Below, piece by piece: positions 15,463-24,460 of a stretch of 49,142 nucleotides of DNA (the stretch's first letter is position 1; every line of letters begins with the position of its first letter). Location of the stretch: positions 1-49,142 of the forward strand of contig NZ_CADIJW010000044.1 in NCBI RefSeq assembly GCF_902859745.1, written 5' to 3'. Below the pieces are notes generated by a model that worked only from the letters and a program-made list of their open reading frames with translations, was not told the DNA's origin and searched no databases. The position numbers and the translations under genes are program-made. This DNA is from Achromobacter dolens (GTDB lineage: Bacteria; Pseudomonadota; Gammaproteobacteria; Burkholderiales; Burkholderiaceae_B).

Positions 15463-16368
15463 ATGGCATCCCCTGCAACCGCCGCAGGCGTTAATTTCCA
15501 GGGCAGCATGGTGGCCCTCGTCACCCCGATGCAGCCCGATGGCAGCCTAGACTACGCCGCCTACCGGTCGTTGATCGACTGGCACATCCAGGAAGGAACC
15601 GATGCGCTGGTGGTGGTGGGCACCACCGGGGAGTCGCCGACGGTCTCCATGGAAGAGCATGCGGAACTGATCCGCGTGGCGGTCGAGCATGCCGCCGGCC
15701 GCATCCCGGTCATCGCGGGCGTGGGCGCCAACTCCACCGACGAAGCCATACATCTCACGCGCCACGCCAAGGCGGTGGGCGCGCAGGCCGGCCTGTCGGT
15801 GGTGCCGTACTACAACAAGCCGTCGCAGGAAGGCCTGTACCGCCACTTCCGCGCCATCGCGGAAGCCGTCGACCTGCCGACCATCCTGTACAACGTGCCG
15901 GGCCGCACCGTGGCCGACATGAGCAACGAAACGGTGCTGCGCCTGGCGCAGGTGCCGGGCATCATCGGCATCAAGGACGCCACCGGCGACATCGGGCGCG
16001 GCGGCCTGCTGCTGCGCGAGGCGCCGGCCAGCTTCCAGGTGTTCAGCGGCGATGACCCCACCGCGGCCGCCCTGATCCTGCTGGGCGCGCGCGGCAACAT
16101 CTCCGTCACCGCCAACGTCGCGCCCAAGCTCATGCGTGACTTGTGTGCCGCCGCCCTGGCGGGCAACGTGCCGAAGGTGCGTGAACTTAATGCGCGCCTG
16201 GCCCGTCTGAACAAGGCTTTGTTCGTTGAAGCCAATCCTATTCCCGTCAAGTGGGCGCTGGCCGAAATGGGCCGCACCGCGCTGGGCTACCGGTTGCCGC
16301 TGGTGGAACTGGGCGCGTCGCACCACGAAACGGTGCGTCGCGCGCTCCAGGAAACGGGCCTGCTCTAA
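15463..16368 (+). CDS. dapA: 4-hydroxy-tetrahydrodipicolinate synthase
   Basis: A 301-residue TIM-barrel enzyme that condenses pyruvate with aspartate semialdehyde, the first committed step of the diaminopimelate/lysine pathway. The Schiff-base lysine is K171 in IGIKDATGD. The other active-site residues are visible: GTTGE with Thr54/Thr55, Tyr117 in PYYNKP, and Tyr143 and Arg148 in YNVPGR. The N-terminus is about ten residues longer than in E. coli ([10 protein letters not shown]). It is followed 17 nt later by bamC, the same order as in E. coli (dapA-nlpB), indicating one operon. Confidence 0.97.
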   Translation: MASPATAAGVNFQGSMVALVTPMQPDGSLDYAAYRSLIDWHIQEGTDALVVVGTTGESPTVSMEEHAELIRVAVEHAAGRIPVIAGVGANSTDEAIHLTRHAKAVGAQAGLSVVPYYNKPSQEGLYRHFRAIAEAVDLPTILYNVPGRTVADMSNETVLRLAQVPGIIGIKDATGDIGRGGLLLREAPASFQVFSGDDPTAAALILLGARGNISVTANVAPKLMRDLCAAALAGNVPKVRELNARLARLNKALFVEANPIPVKWALAEMGRTALGYRLPLVELGASHHETVRRALQETGLL

Positions 16369-16385
16369 ATATCGTGAGGATACGT

Positions 16386-17510
16386 ATGAACAAGCGTCAT
16401 GCCGGTTTGTCGGCATTGATGTCTCTGGTGTTGTTGGCCGGCTGCAGCGAGGTCAACCAATTCCTGGGCAATGAAGAATCCGTCAATTACAAAAGCGCCG
16501 TCACGCAACGTGGCGAGCCGCTGAGCATCCCGCCCGACCTGACCCAGGCCGCCAGCGATCCGCGCTACCGCGCGCCGGCGTCGGGCTCGACCACCTATTC
16601 GCAATTCCAGCAGCAGGGCCAGGCCCAGGCCAGCGCGCCCAAGGCCAGCAACGTGCTGCCCGGCCGCCAGGACATGCGCGTCGAGCGCGACGGCGACCTG
16701 CGCTGGCTGGTGGTCGACCGCGCGCCCGAGGACGTGTTCCCGCGCCTGGTCGACTTCTGGACCGAAAACGGCTTCACCGTCGCCAGCAACAATCCGGCCG
16801 CCGGCCTGATCGAGACCGATTGGGCGGAAAACCGCGCCAAGATCCCGGAAAGCTGGCTGCGCCAGGCCCTGGGCGCGGTGCTGGAATCGGCCTGGGACAG
16901 CGGCGAGCGCGAGAAATTCCGCACCCGCGTCGAACGCGTCAACGGCCACACCGAAATCTACGTCAGCCATCGCCAGATGCTGGAAAAGCGCGTCGGCAGC
17001 GACGGCTCGCAAGTGCAGTGGCAGAACGGCAAGGAAGACCCGGGCCTGAACGCCGCCATGCTGGCGCGCATGATGGTCTACCTGGGCACCGACGTCGACA
17101 ACGCCCGCAAGCTGGTGCAGCAGGCGGAAGCCGCGCCGCAGAAGCCGACGGTGCAGCAGGACGTCCGCGCGCAGGGCGCGGCCCTGATCGTCAGCGAATC
17201 GTTCGACCGCGCCTGGCGCCGTGTCGGCGTTGCGCTGGACGGCGGCGGCTTCTCGGTGGACGATCGCGATCGTTCGGCCGGCGACTACTTCGTGCGCTAC
17301 GTCGACACCGACACGGGCGAGAAGATCGACCAGCCGGGCTTCTTCAGCCGCATGTTCTCGGGCGACAAGAAGGCCGAGGCGCCGCAGTACCGCATCCACC
17401 TGGTCGGCAGCGGCGAACAGACCACCGTCACGGTGCTGGACGCCAAGGGCGAACGCGACAACAGCGCCACCGCCCAGCGCCTGCTGAGCGTGCTGAAGGA
17501 CAAGATGTAA
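16386..17510 (+). CDS. bamC: Outer membrane assembly lipoprotein BamC
   Basis: A 374-residue lipoprotein. The signal peptide ends in the lipobox LLAGC (Cys20). An unstructured N-terminal segment with SVNYKS and PLSIPPDLTQ follows, which in BamC binds BamD, and then two helix-grip domains (about residues 95-215 and 250-374, the latter starting SESFDRAWRRVG). BamC is an accessory part of the BAM complex that inserts beta-barrel proteins into the outer membrane. The gene follows dapA closely and ends at a strong terminator. The length is slightly above E. coli NlpB (344). Confidence 0.94.
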   Translation: MNKRHAGLSALMSLVLLAGCSEVNQFLGNEESVNYKSAVTQRGEPLSIPPDLTQAASDPRYRAPASGSTTYSQFQQQGQAQASAPKASNVLPGRQDMRVERDGDLRWLVVDRAPEDVFPRLVDFWTENGFTVASNNPAAGLIETDWAENRAKIPESWLRQALGAVLESAWDSGEREKFRTRVERVNGHTEIYVSHRQMLEKRVGSDGSQVQWQNGKEDPGLNAAMLARMMVYLGTDVDNARKLVQQAEAAPQKPTVQQDVRAQGAALIVSESFDRAWRRVGVALDGGGFSVDDRDRSAGDYFVRYVDTDTGEKIDQPGFFSRMFSGDKKAEAPQYRIHLVGSGEQTTVTVLDAKGERDNSATAQRLLSVLKDKM

Positions 17511-17555
17511 TTGCCGCGTATTCCGGCGGGCGCCACGGCGCCCGCACGGCTCCGG

Positions 17556-17579
17556 AAAAGGCCCTTCGCGGGCCTTTTT
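17556..17579 (+). terminator. Rho-independent terminator of dapA-bamC
   Basis: Stem AAAAGGCCC / GGGCCTTTT with loop TTCGC, running into a short T-tract, 45 bp after the bamC stop. It is well placed to end the operon. Confidence 0.85.
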
Positions 17580-17651
17580 CTTTGCGCGCGGGGTCGGCGT
17601 ATGCCGCGGCGGCGGCACGCGCGGGAACGGCGCCCGGCGGCGCGCAAACAA

Positions 17652-17676
17652 AAACCCCGGCGCGGGGCCGGGGTTT
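17652..17676 (-). terminator. Rho-independent terminator downstream of small lipoprotein
   Basis: Stem arms AAACCCCGGC (17652-17661) and GCCGGGGTTT (17667-17676). Read on the minus strand the hairpin ends in a TTTTTG run. It lies 36 bp after the stop of the minus-strand lipoprotein gene. Confidence 0.8.
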
Positions 17677-17712
17677 CTGCTTGCCGTGATCAGCGCGGGG
17701 GTTGTTCGCTGA

Positions 17713-17940
17713 TCAGGACGCGGGGGTGGTCGAGCCGCCCGGGGTGTTCGAACCGCCGCCAGGCGTGGTGCCAGGCGTCGGGGCCGGGGCCGGCGAGGTG
17801 GCCGGCGGCGTGCTCGAAGGCGCCGGGGCGGTGGCGCCCGGCGTGGGGTTGTTCGCGGGCGCCGGGGCATCTTCCTTCTTGTTGCACGCGCTGAGCGAGA
17901 CCGCCAGCACCGAGGCAATAATCAAGGTTTTGCTCATCAT
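17713..17940 (-). CDS. Small Pro/Thr/Ala-rich lipoprotein
   Basis: A 75-residue lipoprotein with a clear signal peptide and lipobox LSAC (MMSKTLIIASVLAVSLSACN). After the lipidated Cys and a short KKED patch, the mature part is low-complexity (Pro, Thr, Ala, Gly, Ser) with no fold, so it may serve as a flexible surface or periplasmic tether. CAGGAG lies seven nt before the first ATG. The gene has its own terminator. The 217 bases between it and roxA (17941-18157) hold no other gene and must contain its promoter. Confidence 0.8.
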   Translation of the reverse strand: MMSKTLIIASVLAVSLSACNKKEDAPAPANNPTPGATAPAPSSTPPATSPAPAPTPGTTPGGGSNTPGGSTTPAS

Positions 17941-18157
17941 TTTTAGACTCCTGTAGATGACGACTCTTGAAACCCCGTCAGGGGAAACCAGGATCCAGGC
18001 TACAGGAAGCCGTAAGCGATGCGAGTGTGAAAGTTAAAAAGGTCGCATCCCAACGGCAACAAACCTTTCCGCGCGGTGTGATGTCTTGCTTTATGTGACC
18101 CTGCGCATAGACCTCATTGCGTTCTGTGCAAGACGGATACGCGCAGGTTTCCGGATA

Positions 18158-19351
18158 CTACGAGGCGACGTAATGGATCCAGCCGGAATCCAGCCAGTCC
18201 GCCAGGCATGAGCGGGCTTCGTCGGACAGGCGGGCGCAGGCCGGATCGGCGCAGTCCAGGCTGCGCGCGTCGGCCAGCTTGCAGAGCGCGGGCGCGGCCG
18301 GCGTCATGGCGGTTTCGCCGTTGATGAAGAGCTGCTTGCCGCGATAGAGCATGCGGCTGCGGCGATCCAGCACCAGCCTGCCGCTGGCGGGCCAGTCTTC
18401 TTCCAGATCCACGTCCAGGCCCTCGGGGCCGTCGAACACACTGAGGTTGCTGGGCTCGGTCAGCCAGCAGCCCAGGAAGCGCGACGCCAGCGCGTCGTCG
18501 AAACGCAGTTTGCTGACGGTGTCGAGCGTGGCCTGCACCAGCGCATCCGGCACCTGCGCCGGCGTGGCCACGGCGGCCTGGGCCGGATCACGGTAGACAG
18601 CCGACAGCTTGGGGCCGGGCAGCGCCGGCTCGCCGTAGGAGCCGCCCAGCAGGCCGACGCGCGCCATCACCTGGTCGGCGGCGGCCTCGAGCAGGCCGCG
18701 CGCCAGCGTGGCCTGCGTGGGGGCGCGGAAACCGATGGAGATGGTCATGCAGCCGTCGCCGGCGGCGATGCCGTCGTGCGCGGCCTGCGGCGGCAGGTAG
18801 AGCATGTCGCCCGGCGCCAGCACGGCCTGTTCCTCGGGCTGGAAATGGCTGAGGATCTTGAGCGGCAGGCCGGGTTCGAGCGACAGGTCCTTCTGGCGGC
18901 CGTAGCGCCATTCGCGCTCGCCGGCCGCCTGCAGCAGGAACACGTCGTAGCTGTCGAAGTGCGGGCCGACGCCGCCGCCGTGGCTGGCGATGCTGATCAT
19001 CACGTCATCGAGCCGCGCGTCGGGGATGAAGCGGAACTGCTGCATCAGCTCGGCCGCGGCGTCGCTGTGCAGGTCGACGCTTTGCACCAGCAGGGTCCAG
19101 TCGCCTTCGTTGTCCTTGGGCAGGCGGGCGAAGGGGCCGTTTTCCATCTGCCATTCGCCGTTCTCGCGCCAGATCAGGCGCGATTCGACGTCGTCGCGGC
19201 GCGCCAGCTTCTTGATCGCGGCGATGGTGACCGGCGGCTTGAAATCCGGGAGGGCCTGGCGGATCAGCAGCGGCTTCTTCTGCCAGTAGCGGCGCATGAA
19301 GTCGTTGGGGCTCTGGTTGCCCAGCAGCGGCAGGGGATGGTCGAGGTTCAT
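18158..19351 (-). CDS. roxA: Ribosomal protein uL16 3-hydroxylase (JmjC-type cupin)
   Basis: A 397-residue Fe(II)/2-oxoglutarate oxygenase of the YcfD/RoxA family, which hydroxylates an arginine of ribosomal protein L16. The iron triad is visible as H131 and D133 (GPHFDSYD) and H192 (PPQAAHDG). The JmjC core is followed by a dimerisation segment and a C-terminal winged-helix-like region ending [13 protein letters not shown]. The length fits the family (E. coli 373). Its ATG overlaps the mutS stop as ATGA, so it is the second gene of a mutS-roxA operon with no promoter of its own visible. Confidence 0.93.
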   Translation of the reverse strand: MNLDHPLPLLGNQSPNDFMRRYWQKKPLLIRQALPDFKPPVTIAAIKKLARRDDVESRLIWRENGEWQMENGPFARLPKDNEGDWTLLVQSVDLHSDAAAELMQQFRFIPDARLDDVMISIASHGGGVGPHFDSYDVFLLQAAGEREWRYGRQKDLSLEPGLPLKILSHFQPEEQAVLAPGDMLYLPPQAAHDGIAAGDGCMTISIGFRAPTQATLARGLLEAAADQVMARVGLLGGSYGEPALPGPKLSAVYRDPAQAAVATPAQVPDALVQATLDTVSKLRFDDALASRFLGCWLTEPSNLSVFDGPEGLDVDLEEDWPASGRLVLDRRSRMLYRGKQLFINGETAMTPAAPALCKLADARSLDCADPACARLSDEARSCLADWLDSGWIHYVAS

Positions 19352-22002
19352 TGCAGGTGCTTCTTCAGGCGGTAGAGGGCGTCCAGCGCTTCGCGCGGGG
19401 TCAGGCTGTCGGGGTCGATGCCGGCGAGTTCCTCGCGCAGCGTGTCCAGCGCCTCGATGGCGTCGGCGCGGTCGGCTTCGGCATAGGCCTGCGCGTCGGC
19501 GTCGGCCGCGGCCGAGAACAGGCCGAGCTGCGGCGTGGGCGCGCCTTGCGCCTCGAGCCGTTCGAGTTCGCGGGTGGCCTGGCGGATCACGGCGGCGGGC
19601 ACGCCGGCGCGCTGCGCCACCTGGATCCCGTAGCTGCGGCTGGCCGGGCCTTCGCGCACTTCGTGCAGGAACACGATGCCGCCGGCCGACTCGGCCGCGG
19701 CCAGATGCACGTTGGCGGAAGCCGGTTGTTCGGCCGGCAGGCGCGTCAGTTCGAAGTAGTGGGTGGCGAACAGCGTCAGGGCGCGGTTGTGCGCCAGCAG
19801 GCGGCAGGCGATGGCCCAGGCCAGCGCCAGGCCGTCGTAGGTGGAGGTGCCGCGGCCGATCTCGTCCATCAGCACCAGGCTGTTGGGCGTGCTGGCCGCG
19901 AGAATGGCGGCGGCTTCGGTCATCTCCATCATGAAGGTCGAGCGTCCGCCGGCCAGGTCGTCGGCGGCGCCGATGCGGGTGAAGATGCGGTCGATGCGGC
20001 CGACGCGGGCGCGCGCCGCCGGCACGAAGCTGCCGATGCGCGCCAGCAGCACGATCAACGCCACCTGCCGCATGTAGGTCGATTTACCGCCCATGTTGGG
20101 GCCGGTGATGAGCAGCATGCGGCGCGCCGGATCGAGGCGGCAACCGTTGGGCGTGAAGCGCTCGATGGCCTGCTCGACCACCGGATGGCGGCCGGCGTCG
20201 ATGTCGATGTCGGCCTGCTCGGACAGTTCGGGGGCGATCCAGTCGTGGCGCCGCGCGTGCTCGGCCAATGCCGCCAGCGTGTCGAGTTCGGCCAGCGCGC
20301 CGGCGCAATCGGACAGCGGGCGCACGTGTTCGGCCAGCACGTCCAGCAGTTGCTCGAACAGCCATTTCTCGCGCGCCAGCGAGCGGTCCTGCGCCGACAG
20401 CACCTTGTCTTCCCAGGTCTTGAGTTCCGGGGTGATGTAGCGTTCGGCGTTCTTGAGCGTCTGGCGGCGGCGGTAGTCTTCGGGCACCTTGGCGGTCTGG
20501 CCCTTGGTGACCTCGATGTAGAAGCCGTGCACGCGGTTGAATTCGACGCGCAGGTTGCTGATGCCGGTGCGCTCGCGTTCGCGCGCTTCCAGTTGCACCA
20601 GGAAGTCGCCGCCGTCGGCGGCCAGGGCGCGCAGTTCGTCGAGTTCGGCGTCGAAGCCCGTGGCCAGCACGCCGCCGTCGCGGATCGCCACGGCCGGTTC
20701 GGGGGCGATGGCGCGCATCAGCAGGGCGGCCAGCGCCGGGTCCACCGACAGATGCGAGACCAGGTCGTTCAGGCGCGGCGAGGCGGCCATCGGCGCGACC
20801 AGGTCGCGCAGCGCCGGCAGGGCTTGCAGCGCGTCGCGCAGGCTGGCCAGTTCGCGCGGGCGCACCGAGCGCAGCGCCAGCCGCGCGGCGATGCGTTCGA
20901 TGTCGGGGAAGGCGTTGAGCGCGCCGCGCAGCGTCTCCAGCAGGCCGGCCGAACCGAAGGTCTGTTCGACGTCCATGCGGCCGGCCAGCAGCGTCGAGAT
21001 GGCATGCTGGCGGGCCTGGGCCGGCGCGTTGTCGCGCAGCGGATGGTGCAGCCAGCGGCGCAGCAGGCGGCTGCCCATGGGCGTGCGGCAGCCGTCCAGC
21101 AGCGAGAACAGCGTGGGCGAATCCTCTCCCGACAGCGTCTGCGTCAGTTCGAGGTTGCGGCGCGTGACCGGATCGAGCAGCACGAACTGGCCGGGGCGCT
21201 CGGCCGACAGGCTCTGCACGTGCGCCAGCGCCTGCGACTGGGTGCGGGCGGCGTAGCGCAGCAGCGCGCCGGCGGCGCAGATGCCGGCCGGCATGTCTTC
21301 GATGTCGAAGCCCGCCAGCGTGTCGGTTTTGAAGTGCGCCAGCAGGTGCGCGCGGGCGCCGTCGCTTTCGAAGTGCCAGTCGGGCACGCGCGAACGCGCG
21401 CCTTCGAACGGGAAGTCGAATTCGGCGCTGTCGGCGCAGACGATTTCGGCCGGCGCGATGCGGTGCAGTTCGGATTCGAGCTGCGCCGGCGCGCATTCGG
21501 TGACGCGGAAGTCGCCGCTGGCCAGGTTCAGCCAGGCCAGCCCGGCGCGCGGCGCGCGGGCGTTGCCGGTGACGAACACCGCGGCCAGCGCGCGGTCGGC
21601 CTTGGCCGGCAGCAGCGCGTCGTCGGTCAACGTGCCGGGGGTGACGATGCGCACGATGCGGCGCTCGACCGGGCCCTTGGAGGCCGCGGGATCGCCGATC
21701 TGTTCGCAGATGGCGACGGACTCGCCCATCGCCACCAGCCGCGCCAGGTACTGTTCCATCGCGTGCACCGGCAACCCGGCCATGGGGATGGGCGTGCCGT
21801 TGGACGAGCCGCGCTTGGTCAACGTCAGGTTGAGCAGCCGCGCGCCGCGTTCCGCGTCTTCATAGAACATTTCATAGAAGTCGCCCATGCGATAGAACAG
21901 CAGCAAGGGGCCGGCCTCCGCTTTCAGGCGGAGGTATTGCTGCATCATGGGAGTGTGGCCCGCGTGGGCCTCGGCGGCGGTGGTCTGTGTTGCGGAATTC
22001 AT
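19348..22002 (-). CDS. mutS: DNA mismatch repair protein MutS
   Basis: An 884-residue mismatch-recognition ATPase. The mismatch-binding loop [13 protein letters not shown] is near the N-terminus (Phe and Glu of the FxE motif present). Connector, lever and clamp domains follow, then the ATPase with Walker [10 protein letters not shown] (about residue 635) and Walker [17 protein letters not shown], and a C-terminal tetramerisation tail. The length is close to E. coli MutS (853). It works with MutL, not in this window. The start lies 7 nt downstream of a -10 element, without a ribosome binding site. Confidence 0.97.
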   Translation of the reverse strand: MNSATQTTAAEAHAGHTPMMQQYLRLKAEAGPLLLFYRMGDFYEMFYEDAERGARLLNLTLTKRGSSNGTPIPMAGLPVHAMEQYLARLVAMGESVAICEQIGDPAASKGPVERRIVRIVTPGTLTDDALLPAKADRALAAVFVTGNARAPRAGLAWLNLASGDFRVTECAPAQLESELHRIAPAEIVCADSAEFDFPFEGARSRVPDWHFESDGARAHLLAHFKTDTLAGFDIEDMPAGICAAGALLRYAARTQSQALAHVQSLSAERPGQFVLLDPVTRRNLELTQTLSGEDSPTLFSLLDGCRTPMGSRLLRRWLHHPLRDNAPAQARQHAISTLLAGRMDVEQTFGSAGLLETLRGALNAFPDIERIAARLALRSVRPRELASLRDALQALPALRDLVAPMAASPRLNDLVSHLSVDPALAALLMRAIAPEPAVAIRDGGVLATGFDAELDELRALAADGGDFLVQLEARERERTGISNLRVEFNRVHGFYIEVTKGQTAKVPEDYRRRQTLKNAERYITPELKTWEDKVLSAQDRSLAREKWLFEQLLDVLAEHVRPLSDCAGALAELDTLAALAEHARRHDWIAPELSEQADIDIDAGRHPVVEQAIERFTPNGCRLDPARRMLLITGPNMGGKSTYMRQVALIVLLARIGSFVPAARARVGRIDRIFTRIGAADDLAGGRSTFMMEMTEAAAILAASTPNSLVLMDEIGRGTSTYDGLALAWAIACRLLAHNRALTLFATHYFELTRLPAEQPASANVHLAAAESAGGIVFLHEVREGPASRSYGIQVAQRAGVPAAVIRQATRELERLEAQGAPTPQLGLFSAAADADAQAYAEADRADAIEALDTLREELAGIDPDSLTPREALDALYRLKKHLQ

Positions 22003-22009
22003 GCCCGTG

Positions 22010-22015
22010 ATTGTA
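22010..22015 (-). promoter_or_regulatory. -10 hexamer of likely leaderless mutS transcript
   Basis: On the minus strand TACAAT ends 7 nt before the mutS ATG (22002-22000). I see no convincing -35 and no ribosome binding site. Confidence 0.5.
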
Positions 22016-22089
22016 TCGGGCCGGCGCGGGGGAGCGGAGGCGGAGGGTGGCGCGGCGTCGCCCGGCCGGGTTGCCCGGCGCGGGAACTT

Positions 22090-22152
22090 TCAGGCCAGGA
22101 AGGGCAGCAGGACGATGCCGTGGACCAGCACGAAAATGCCGACGAGGCTCAT
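22090..22152 (-). CDS. Possible 20-residue hydrophobic peptide
   Basis: A short frame starts 13 nt after the stop of the PPOX-fold gene on the same strand. Apart from one Ser, one His and one Pro the peptide is entirely hydrophobic (MSLVGIFVLVHG, then IVLLPFLA), as in a single membrane span. No clear ribosome binding site precedes the ATG, so it would depend on re-initiation. It may be a small membrane protein or the remnant of a longer one. Confidence 0.3.
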   Translation of the reverse strand: MSLVGIFVLVHGIVLLPFLA

Positions 22153-22165
22153 GGAACCGCGCGTA

Positions 22166-22792
22166 TCAGTACAACGTGCTGGCCACGCGCGCCGGCAGGT
22201 CGCGGTCGTAGGCCGCGCCATCGAAGGTGCCAGCGGTCAGGTCGGACAGCATGCGGCCGACGCTGGGCAGCGCCGCGCGCGGGATCTGGGTGGCGGGGTC
22301 CCACAGCCGCGAGCGCAGCAGGGCGCGCGAGCATTGGAAGAACACTTTCTGCACGTCGACGATCAGGACCGAGCGCGGCTGCTTGCCGTCCATCTCGAAC
22401 CGTTGCAGCAGCGCCGGGTCGACGCTGATGCGCGCGGTGCCGTTCACGCGCAGCGTTTCGTTGACGCCGGGAATCAGGAACAGCAGCGCAACGCGCGGCT
22501 CGGCCAGGATGTTGCGCAGGCTGTCGATGCGGTTGTTGCCGCGCCGGTCCGGCAGCAGCAGGGTTTTTTCATCTTCGACCACGACGAAACCGGCGGGATC
22601 GCCGCGCGGCGACACATCCAGACCGTCCGGGCCCGAGGTGGCCAGCGCCGCGAACGGCGCGGCCTCGATGAAGGCGCGATAGTGCGGGTGGACGTGGTCC
22701 ACTTCCTTCTTCAGGGAGGCTTCGCCCGGTTCGCCATACAGGGCCTGCAGGGCGGCGGGGTCGGTGATGAGGTGGGTGGTGTCCAGGGGCAT
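22166..22792 (-). CDS. Pyridoxamine 5'-phosphate oxidase (PPOX)-fold FMN-binding protein
   Basis: A 208-residue split-barrel protein. The pattern HPHYRAFIEAAPFAALATSGPDGLDVSPRGD, FVVVEDEKTLLLPDRRGNNRIDSL, VALLFLIPGVNETLRVNG and the C-terminal CSRALLRSRLWD is that of the MSMEG_1061-type FMN-dependent PPOX-like family. These bind FMN or F420 and reduce or oxygenate small compounds; the true substrate is unknown. It is too divergent to be PdxH. No ribosome binding site is evident before the ATG. It lies upstream of mutS on the same strand, separated by about 160 bp and the mutS promoter. Confidence 0.85.
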   Translation of the reverse strand: MPLDTTHLITDPAALQALYGEPGEASLKKEVDHVHPHYRAFIEAAPFAALATSGPDGLDVSPRGDPAGFVVVEDEKTLLLPDRRGNNRIDSLRNILAEPRVALLFLIPGVNETLRVNGTARISVDPALLQRFEMDGKQPRSVLIVDVQKVFFQCSRALLRSRLWDPATQIPRAALPSVGRMLSDLTAGTFDGAAYDRDLPARVASTLY

Positions 22793-22898
22793 GGCGAAGG
22801 CTCGGTGGGTCTGCGCGGATACTAGCGATTCCCGCTGCCTGTGACAACCTGCGCGCGGCGCGCCGCGGACACGTCCCCCGGGGAAGGCGAAGCGCCGT

Positions 22899-22970
22899 TC
22901 AGCCTTCCTGGCCGTAGCCGAAAGGCCAGCGGCGGCGGGTGGGTTCGGGCTTGGCGGTGTCTTCTTGCAT
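22899..22970 (-). CDS. Possible 23-residue small protein
   Basis: A short frame with a good ribosome binding site (GGAG six nt before the ATG), encoding a charged, Pro/Arg-rich peptide (MQEDTAKPEPTRRR, then WPFGYGQEG). A slightly longer version from an upstream ATG is possible. It sits between the PPOX and 87-residue genes, in an A/T-richer patch that could hold its promoter. The strong Shine-Dalgarno match is the only evidence that it is translated. Confidence 0.4.
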   Translation of the reverse strand: MQEDTAKPEPTRRRWPFGYGQEG

Positions 22971-23091
22971 GTTTTTCTCCGTAGGTTGCATTGGGGAAAA
23001 TTCTATTTCCCCAGATGTAACAGCATTGCAAGGGATGGTTAGCACTCGCTTGGGGGCGGCGCCGGGGCGAAGCGCTGCCATGGAACGGCTC

Positions 23092-23355
23092 CTAGTCGGC
23101 CGCGAACAGCGTGACCTGGCGCTCGAGCGCGTAGGTGGCGCGGTAGCTGGCGGGCGTGGCGCCGCGGTCGATCAGCAGCAGGCCGTCGCGTTCGGCGGCG
23201 GCCAGGACCTCGCGCAGCTTCTGGCCGCCTTCGAGGCCGGTGGCTTCGCACAGGCGGTCCAGCGGCAGGTAGTCGCCGTTCTTGACGCCGGACAGTCGCG
23301 GAAAGGCGCTGAGCCAGATGCTGCGGCTGGGCGGGGAGTTGATCAGACTGGTCAT
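23092..23355 (-). CDS. Hypothetical winged-helix-like protein, 87 residues
   Basis: An 87-residue soluble protein. The segment DYLPLDRLCEATGLEGGQKLREVLAAAERDGLLLIDRG reads like helix-turn-helix plus wing, and the tail SYRATYALERQVTLFAAD completes a small winged-helix shape. The start is the ATG at 23355, with AGGGAA about nine nt upstream; the much longer open frame above it is a shadow of the LysR gene. It is 113 nt downstream of lysR on the same strand. Function unknown; DNA binding is inference. Confidence 0.6.
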   Translation of the reverse strand: MTSLINSPPSRSIWLSAFPRLSGVKNGDYLPLDRLCEATGLEGGQKLREVLAAAERDGLLLIDRGATPASYRATYALERQVTLFAAD

Positions 23356-23468
23356 GGGGCGGGGTTCCCTTGCGGTCGGATGACTGTATGGATGAACAGT
23401 ATATCTGAACGTCGGACCGAGTCCCGCTGGGTATGTCGCACCGCTGCCGGCATGCCGCGCGGGGGGCG

Positions 23469-24368
23469 CTAGCCGGCCGCGCCGGTGTGGGCCAGCAGAC
23501 ATGCCACCAGCGCGTCGAAGACCGCCTTGCAGCGGGGGCTGGCGCGCAGGTCTTCGTGCATGGTGATCCAGGTTTCCAGCTTGAAAGCGGCCTGCTCCGG
23601 CAGCAAGCGCACCAACTGTTTGTCGCGGCGCGCGAGCGCCACCTGGCACACGCCGATGCCGGCGCCGGCCCGGATCAGCGCCAGTTGCGCCAGGTCGCTG
23701 TCGGCGCGCAGGGCGAAGCGGTCGCGGACCCAGGGGATCGGAAAGCGCTTGCTGGCGCCGCGCAGGAACGGCGTCTCGGTGTCGTAGCCGATCAGGGCGT
23801 GGCCGGCCAGGTCGGCCGGCGCGGTGGGCGTGCCGCAGCGGCGCAGATAATCCTTGCGGGCGTACAGACCGATCTCGACGTGGCCGACCGGGCGCGCGAT
23901 CAGTTGTTCCTGCCTGGGCGGGGCCATGCGCACGGCGATGTCGGCTTCGCGCAGCAGCAGGTTCTGCACGCGGTTGGTGGGCGCCAGTTCGACGGTCAGG
24001 CGCGGGTGTTCCTGGCGCAGGCGCGCGAGCGCCGGGGGCAGCACTTCGATGCCGATGACTTCGCTGGCCGAGACCCGCACGGTGCCGGCGACGCCGGGGC
24101 CTTGCGCGGCGGCCGCGCGTTCCAGGGCGGCGGCGTGGCTGTGCATGGCCTCGGCATAGCCGCGCAGCGACTGCGCGGCGTCGGTGGCCAGCAGGCCGGT
24201 CTGCGAGCGGGTGAACAGAACCTGCCCGAGCGCGCGCTCGAGCGCCGCGATGTGGCGGCCCACCGTGGGCTGGGTGATGCCGAGCGCGCGCGCGGCGCCT
24301 GACAGCGAGCCCTCGGCGAGCACGGCGAGAAAGCTGCGGTAGAGTTCCCAGCCGATCGGTTTGGTCAT
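23469..24368 (-). CDS. LysR-family transcriptional regulator
   Basis: A 299-residue regulator. The N-terminal winged helix is WELYRSFLAVLAEGSLSGAARALGITQPTVGRHIAALE, with the recognition helix at QPTVGRHI, followed by the linker helix and a periplasmic-binding-protein-like effector domain (VRVSASEVIGIEVLPPAL to the C-terminus). It is divergent from an epimerase-like gene across about 92 bp, so it most likely controls that gene and itself. That gap carries the arms ATAAAT (24371-24376) and ATTTAT (24403-24408). The effector is unknown. Confidence 0.93.
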   Translation of the reverse strand: MTKPIGWELYRSFLAVLAEGSLSGAARALGITQPTVGRHIAALERALGQVLFTRSQTGLLATDAAQSLRGYAEAMHSHAAALERAAAAQGPGVAGTVRVSASEVIGIEVLPPALARLRQEHPRLTVELAPTNRVQNLLLREADIAVRMAPPRQEQLIARPVGHVEIGLYARKDYLRRCGTPTAPADLAGHALIGYDTETPFLRGASKRFPIPWVRDRFALRADSDLAQLALIRAGAGIGVCQVALARRDKQLVRLLPEQAAFKLETWITMHEDLRASPRCKAVFDALVACLLAHTGAAG

Positions 24369-24460
24369 GCATAAATGTATAGCTGCGAGGCTAGGTTCGG
24401 CAATTTATTTTGTGCAGCGCCAGCGCCAGAATGGTCGCCATGGATTCACGGGAGATGACC

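Noticed and set aside
19351-22428. Very long plus-strand open frame (over 1000 codons)
   Set aside because: It is the antisense shadow of mutS; composition is Gly/Ala/Val/Gln-rich with no domain.
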